A stretch of DNA of 64,000 nucleotides, from contig CANMQH010000010.1 in assembly GCA_947499935.1 (NCBI GenBank), positions 1-64,000 on the forward strand. Direction: 5' to 3'. Positions 60,576-64,000 of this stretch are shown here, piece after piece; the stretch's first letter is position 1, and every line of letters starts with the position of its first letter. Origin of the DNA: an uncultured Algibacter sp. GTDB taxonomy: Bacteria; Bacteroidota; Bacteroidia; Flavobacteriales; Flavobacteriaceae. The notes beneath the pieces are model-generated. The model made no database searches. It was given only the letters and a program-made list of their open reading frames with translations, and was not told where the DNA came from. The position numbers were made by a program, and so were the translations under genes.

Positions 60576-61859
60576 TTATTGTTTAAGTTTTTCAGTTTCT
60601 TCTAAAATTAATTTTCGCTGTTTTTTACTTAAACCTTGTTTAAAATAGACTTCAAGATTATGATGAGGACCATTTTTTTTCATTTGTGGGTAATCGGTGT
60701 TTAAGTTGAGGTCACAATCAAAACGGGCTAAAATAGAATGTGATTTGCCTTTACCTCCAATATGATTAAAATGTGATAATCCCCAATTAATACCATTGCC
60801 GTAATCTGTATCTGTAAACGCATCTGGAACAAATGGTCCTGCAGCTTGTGGCATTAGTTCAACTATGGATGCAATGTTAAATGTTACACCATCTTGCGCA
60901 TATTGAATGGTGTTATGCTCGTTGCCATCTTTACTTATTAATGCTGCAATACCTGTTTTAAAAGGAAATAAAGTCGTTTCGTGACCCGATGAAATAATAG
61001 GGTTTAAAGCGTGTTTTGTAAAAGGACCTTCAGGATTATCTGCTGTTGCCAACCCTTGCATACGAACGTATTTTGGGTTTTTATCAAAATCAGATTTATA
61101 GTATAGGTAGATTTTCCCTTTATACACCAACGGATATGGGTCGTGAATGGAATAAGAATCCCATTCGCCTTTTTTTCCGTTAGGAATTACAATTTTATTT
61201 AACGGAGTCCATGGACCATTTGGAGAATTAGCTGACGACATAGCTACTGGGCAATCATCGCCTCGTTTTCCACTGGCCTCCATAAAACCTTGGTAGTACA
61301 TATAGTATTTGCCTTTCCACTTTAAAATATCGGCTGTAGACACCGAGCGCCATCCTACGTTGGGTTTGGGAGGACGTGGAATGGCAACACCTTGTTCTTG
61401 CCAAGTAAAACCATCATCACTTGTGGCGTACCATATTTCGGATAAATCCCAATCGCTTGACGGAATGGTATCATTACATTTATCGGGGCCTTGTGGAGGT
61501 GTAATCGTTTCTCTATGCGTATACCAAACGTAATATTTGTTGTTTTCAAAAATTATTTTTGAAGGGTCTCGTCTAGATATCGTACCATCATGATTGTTAT
61601 AATTAAACCCTTTAAGTTTGGTATACTTAAAGAGTGTGTATAACTCATTATTTTCAGGTTTTGAAGCTGGATACGTATAATTACGTTCTAATGCTTTACT
61701 TAAAGAACGATTTGGTTTTTTTTCTGGTAATAGATAAGGGAAGCCTTCTGTGTTTTCGTTTTGAGAAACGGGGTTAGCCTCTTTTTTATAAGATGAACAA
61801 GAAAAAAAAAGCAGTCCTATAAGAAGAACTGCTATTATTTTTTGAAATATAAATTTCAT
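60576..61859 (-). CDS. GH117 glycoside hydrolase (3,6-anhydro-L-galactosidase family)
   Basis: A 427-residue lipoprotein (lipobox LLFFSC, Cys21). A five-blade propeller with GH117 hallmarks: GTISRRDPSKIIF (base-type D98), EIWYATSDDGFTWQEQGVA, GWRSVSTADIL, YSIHDPYPLVYKGK (D240) and SSGHETTLFPF (H293, E294). A basic C-terminal segment helps dimers in characterised members. Known enzymes release 3,6-anhydro-L-galactose from neoagaro- or related oligosaccharides; some clades act on other galactan ends, so the leaving sugar is not certain. Probably co-transcribed with the upstream sulfatase (42-nt gap). Confidence 0.9.
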   Translation of the reverse strand: MKFIFQKIIAVLLIGLLFFSCSSYKKEANPVSQNENTEGFPYLLPEKKPNRSLSKALERNYTYPASKPENNELYTLFKYTKLKGFNYNNHDGTISRRDPSKIIFENNKYYVWYTHRETITPPQGPDKCNDTIPSSDWDLSEIWYATSDDGFTWQEQGVAIPRPPKPNVGWRSVSTADILKWKGKYYMYYQGFMEASGKRGDDCPVAMSSANSPNGPWTPLNKIVIPNGKKGEWDSYSIHDPYPLVYKGKIYLYYKSDFDKNPKYVRMQGLATADNPEGPFTKHALNPIISSGHETTLFPFKTGIAALISKDGNEHNTIQYAQDGVTFNIASIVELMPQAAGPFVPDAFTDTDYGNGINWGLSHFNHIGGKGKSHSILARFDCDLNLNTDYPQMKKNGPHHNLEVYFKQGLSKKQRKLILEETEKLKQ

Positions 61860-61901
61860 GATTATTTTTTTGATTTATGAGAATCGTTTGTTGCTATTCA
61901 A

Positions 61902-63764
61902 TTAACTTGATAGATAATCAATTCTAGTCCTTATTAGTTTAATAGAAAGCATATTGTTTTTTAGCTTCGTTCTATCAATATTAAATGTGTATTTAAGTTT
62001 GCATTCCTTCATTAATGTCATGGAATTTAAAATTAACAAAGCTTCTGATGAATCCTCAGTATTATAAAGTGCATCAGTCATCATTTGTGCTGGGTTTTGA
62101 GTTTCTGTTAACCCTAAAAATTCTGAGGCACGAACACGATTTATTGTTTCGTTATCCGTTTTAGAAATCGTTGTTATTTCATCTTTTAAGGATAGCGCTT
62201 CTTTTCCAAAATTACTACATGTTATTAACCCCCAATAACGTTCCCAAGGGTCTGATGATTTTAAACTGGTTTCAATTTTAGATTTAACATTGTCAAAATT
62301 TTCTAAACTAAGATTGGCAATATCAATATAGTTTTTAATGTCTTCTTTGTGTTCTTGTCCAAATAAAACTGGATTTTCAAAGGCATTTTCAATCAAATAA
62401 AACTCAGGATAAAAAGAGAGGTCTGGCATTGTTTTAGTACGCGTATTTAAATTATCTCGCATTTCAACAAGTGTTTTAGAATACGCTTCCTCTTTAGCTA
62501 GGTTATGAGTTTCATAGGGGTCGGCTTCTATATCATATAACGCTTCAACAGGTTTTGGTTCAAAAAACTGCGCCTGTACGTCATTTAATTTGCCTGCTTC
62601 GTACAAACTTTTCCATTCTTTATAGCCAGGTTGGCGATAGCGATATTCGTTCATTAGACCATCAAAATTAAAGGCTTGATAGTTTCTAATGTATTTATAT
62701 TTACCTTTTCTAAGCGCACGAACCATGTCGTACTTTTCATCAAATCTATCTGCATAGCTAAAGGTTTCATTTTTATTAGCTAAATCTTTTTTTGTGATGT
62801 TTTTTCCAAGAAAAGGAACACCATCAATACCTTCTGGCATTTTAACACCAGCCAAATTCAATACCGTAGGACCAAAATCTACAAAGCTTACAAAAGCATC
62901 AGATGATGTGTTTGGTTTAAGATTTACAGAATTCTTGTATTTAGAAGGTATGTAGACTACTAAAGGCACATGTAAACCAGATTCGTATAAATACCCTTTA
63001 CTACCAGGAAGCACACCGCCGTGGTCTCCAAAATAGAAAATAAACGTATTTTCAAGTAAGCCTTCTTTTTCAAGCTTATCGACTACTTGTCCAACTTCGG
63101 TATCCATTTGCTTTATTTTGTCTAGGTAAAGCGCATTTGTGTATCTAAAAAGTTCGGTTTGCGGATGGTTTGGAAATACAAAGGTAGAATCAGGATTTGT
63201 TTTTGTTCCTGCTTTCATATCTTCTTCAGTGAAATGTAATTTCCCTTCATGCGTAGTACCTATATTAAATACATGAAAAAACGGCTGATTTGGTTGTCTA
63301 TCTTTCCAAGTCGCTTTTTTAGAAGAATCATCCCAAACACTATCCGTTTTAAAAATATTATAATCTTCTTTTGAATTATTTGTGGTGTGGTACCCGGCTT
63401 GTCTTAAATAGTAAGGAAACATTTCTAACCCATCAGGCATGGGTACTTTTTGTAATTTTCGGTGATAATGCGTGCCTAATCTTGGTCCATAAGCTCCAGA
63501 TATTAAGGTAGACCTAGCCGCGCTACAAACGGCCGCATTAGAAAATGCATGCGTAAATTTAACGCCGTTATTTGCAAGTTTTTCAATATTTGGTGTACTT
63601 GTTCCATGGGCATCAAACAAATCCATAAAATGGGTAGAATTGTCTTCGGAAGTAATCCATACAATGTTTGGAGGCGTAATTTGCTCAGCTTGTTTTGCTT
63701 TGCATGAACTAATGATACTTAATAATACAATACAAAGTATTGTGTTAAATTTTGATTGAAGCAT
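61902..63764 (-). CDS. Sulfatase with CSAAR motif and C-terminal extension (lipoprotein)
   Basis: A 620-residue S1-type sulfatase with lipobox ISSC (Cys21). IVWITSEDNSTHFMDLF forms the metal site; the modification motif is CSAAR (C80-R84) in place of CTPSR. FYFGDHGGVLPGSKGYLYE and RKGKYKYIRNYQ are typical of the branch that includes N-sulfoglucosamine-sulfohydrolase-like enzymes, but substrate cannot be inferred from that. Residues about 500-620 are an additional helical HEAT-like region (DPWERYWGLITCSNFGKEAL). It sits between the GH29 and GH117 genes in the same operon. Confidence 0.9.
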   Translation of the reverse strand: MLQSKFNTILCIVLLSIISSCKAKQAEQITPPNIVWITSEDNSTHFMDLFDAHGTSTPNIEKLANNGVKFTHAFSNAAVCSAARSTLISGAYGPRLGTHYHRKLQKVPMPDGLEMFPYYLRQAGYHTTNNSKEDYNIFKTDSVWDDSSKKATWKDRQPNQPFFHVFNIGTTHEGKLHFTEEDMKAGTKTNPDSTFVFPNHPQTELFRYTNALYLDKIKQMDTEVGQVVDKLEKEGLLENTFIFYFGDHGGVLPGSKGYLYESGLHVPLVVYIPSKYKNSVNLKPNTSSDAFVSFVDFGPTVLNLAGVKMPEGIDGVPFLGKNITKKDLANKNETFSYADRFDEKYDMVRALRKGKYKYIRNYQAFNFDGLMNEYRYRQPGYKEWKSLYEAGKLNDVQAQFFEPKPVEALYDIEADPYETHNLAKEEAYSKTLVEMRDNLNTRTKTMPDLSFYPEFYLIENAFENPVLFGQEHKEDIKNYIDIANLSLENFDNVKSKIETSLKSSDPWERYWGLITCSNFGKEALSLKDEITTISKTDNETINRVRASEFLGLTETQNPAQMMTDALYNTEDSSEALLILNSMTLMKECKLKYTFNIDRTKLKNNMLSIKLIRTRIDYLSS

Positions 63765-63794
63765 ATATAATGTTTGTCTTAATGGAATATTTGA

Positions 63795-64000
63795 TTAATC
63801 TACATGTGCCGTTACTGCACCACCAATCTCATTTTCGGTATAACCTTCTAGAGTGATTTTGTAAGCGTGTGCATATTTGCTAGGTAGCGCTTTTGGAGTC
63901 TTAATAACTAAGCCTTTATCGTTTCTTTCCCAAACAATTTTTTGATCACTTCCCAATAGTTTTATGCTCGTTATTTTAGAGTTTAGTACGCCAATCGCTT
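63795..64000 (-). CDS. GH29 family enzyme, C-terminus only (alpha-L-fucosidase/L-galactosidase type)
   Basis: The frame enters from the right edge and ends with a TAA at 63797-63795; 67 residues are visible. KITSIKLLGSDQKIVWERND and KTPKALPSKYAHAYKITLEG match my recollection of the C-terminal beta-sandwich of GH29 fucosidases. No catalytic residue is in the window. The stop is 30 nt upstream of the sulfatase start, so they are co-transcribed. GH29 members include fucosidases and, in porphyran loci, exo-L-galactosidases. Confidence 0.65.
   Translation of the reverse strand, partial: AIGVLNSKITSIKLLGSDQKIVWERNDKGLVIKTPKALPSKYAHAYKITLEGYTENEIGGAVTAHVD

Noticed and set aside
1-64000. CRISPR array, prophage, integron or plasmid origin.
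   Set aside because: I saw no regularly spaced direct repeats, phage structural genes, integrase genes or iteron clusters anywhere in the window.

Overview
The window looks like chromosome of a marine flavobacterium (Bacteroidota, Flavobacteriaceae). The DNA is AT-rich. Promoters, where visible, have the Bacteroidota form (TTTG, about 17-22 nt, TAnnTTTG) and there is little Shine-Dalgarno signal. Typical family markers are present: a type IX secretion gene (porT), the ExbB/ExbD/ExbD cluster, a DUF5686 barrel, an outer-membrane-barrel TonB receptor, and many SPII lipoproteins. I cannot assign genus or species from sequence alone.

Layout. 1-43 kb is mostly housekeeping core. It carries tatD, asparaginase, tRNA-Ser, exbB-exbD-exbD and porT. 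A block on the minus strand follows: rpoN, asnS, an RND exporter, a DUF5686 barrel, and the translation operon rplM-rpsI-rpsB-tsf with pyrH and frr. Next come an ABC-F ATPase, a YgiQ-type radical SAM protein, and a LacI regulator divergent from a TonB receptor. A small lipoprotein, a TPR histidine kinase and a LuxR response regulator form a signalling group, followed by a probable small RNA. After that are an envelope glycosyltransferase/flippase pair, ruvC-hemW-cyclase, a run of small conserved genes, a DMT transporter, an M20 dipeptidase and tRNA-Leu.

43.6-46.4 kb is decayed: a leucine-rich-repeat secreted protein broken by two single-base frameshifts, and remnants of an IS630-like and an IS3-like transposase. 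This debris borders the accessory region.

46.4-64 kb is a sulfated-polysaccharide utilisation region. It encodes a galactonate-dehydratase-like enolase-superfamily enzyme, an unusual sulfatase fused to an SMP-30/gluconolactonase domain, two further sulfatases, a GH117 enzyme (3,6-anhydro-L-galactosidase family) and the C-terminus of a GH29 enzyme at the window edge. In the middle is a seven-gene catabolic operon: RhaM-type mutarotase, FucP-type permease, SDR sugar dehydrogenase, COG3618 lactonase, UxaB-like reductase, UxaA-like dehydratase and an LgoD-like zinc dehydrogenase. A divergent LacI regulator has two near-identical palindromic operators in the intergenic region.

Read as one pathway, the operon fits uptake and oxidation of L-galactose: L-galactose, L-galactonolactone, L-galactonate, D-tagaturonate, D-altronate, 2-keto-3-deoxy-D-gluconate. 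The hydrolases and sulfatases would release the sugar from a porphyran- or agar-like galactan. An L-fucose route of the Campylobacter type is the main alternative. It explains five of the seven genes but leaves UxaB and the zinc dehydrogenase without an obvious role. This assignment is inference from family membership and recalled sequence resemblance; no search was run.
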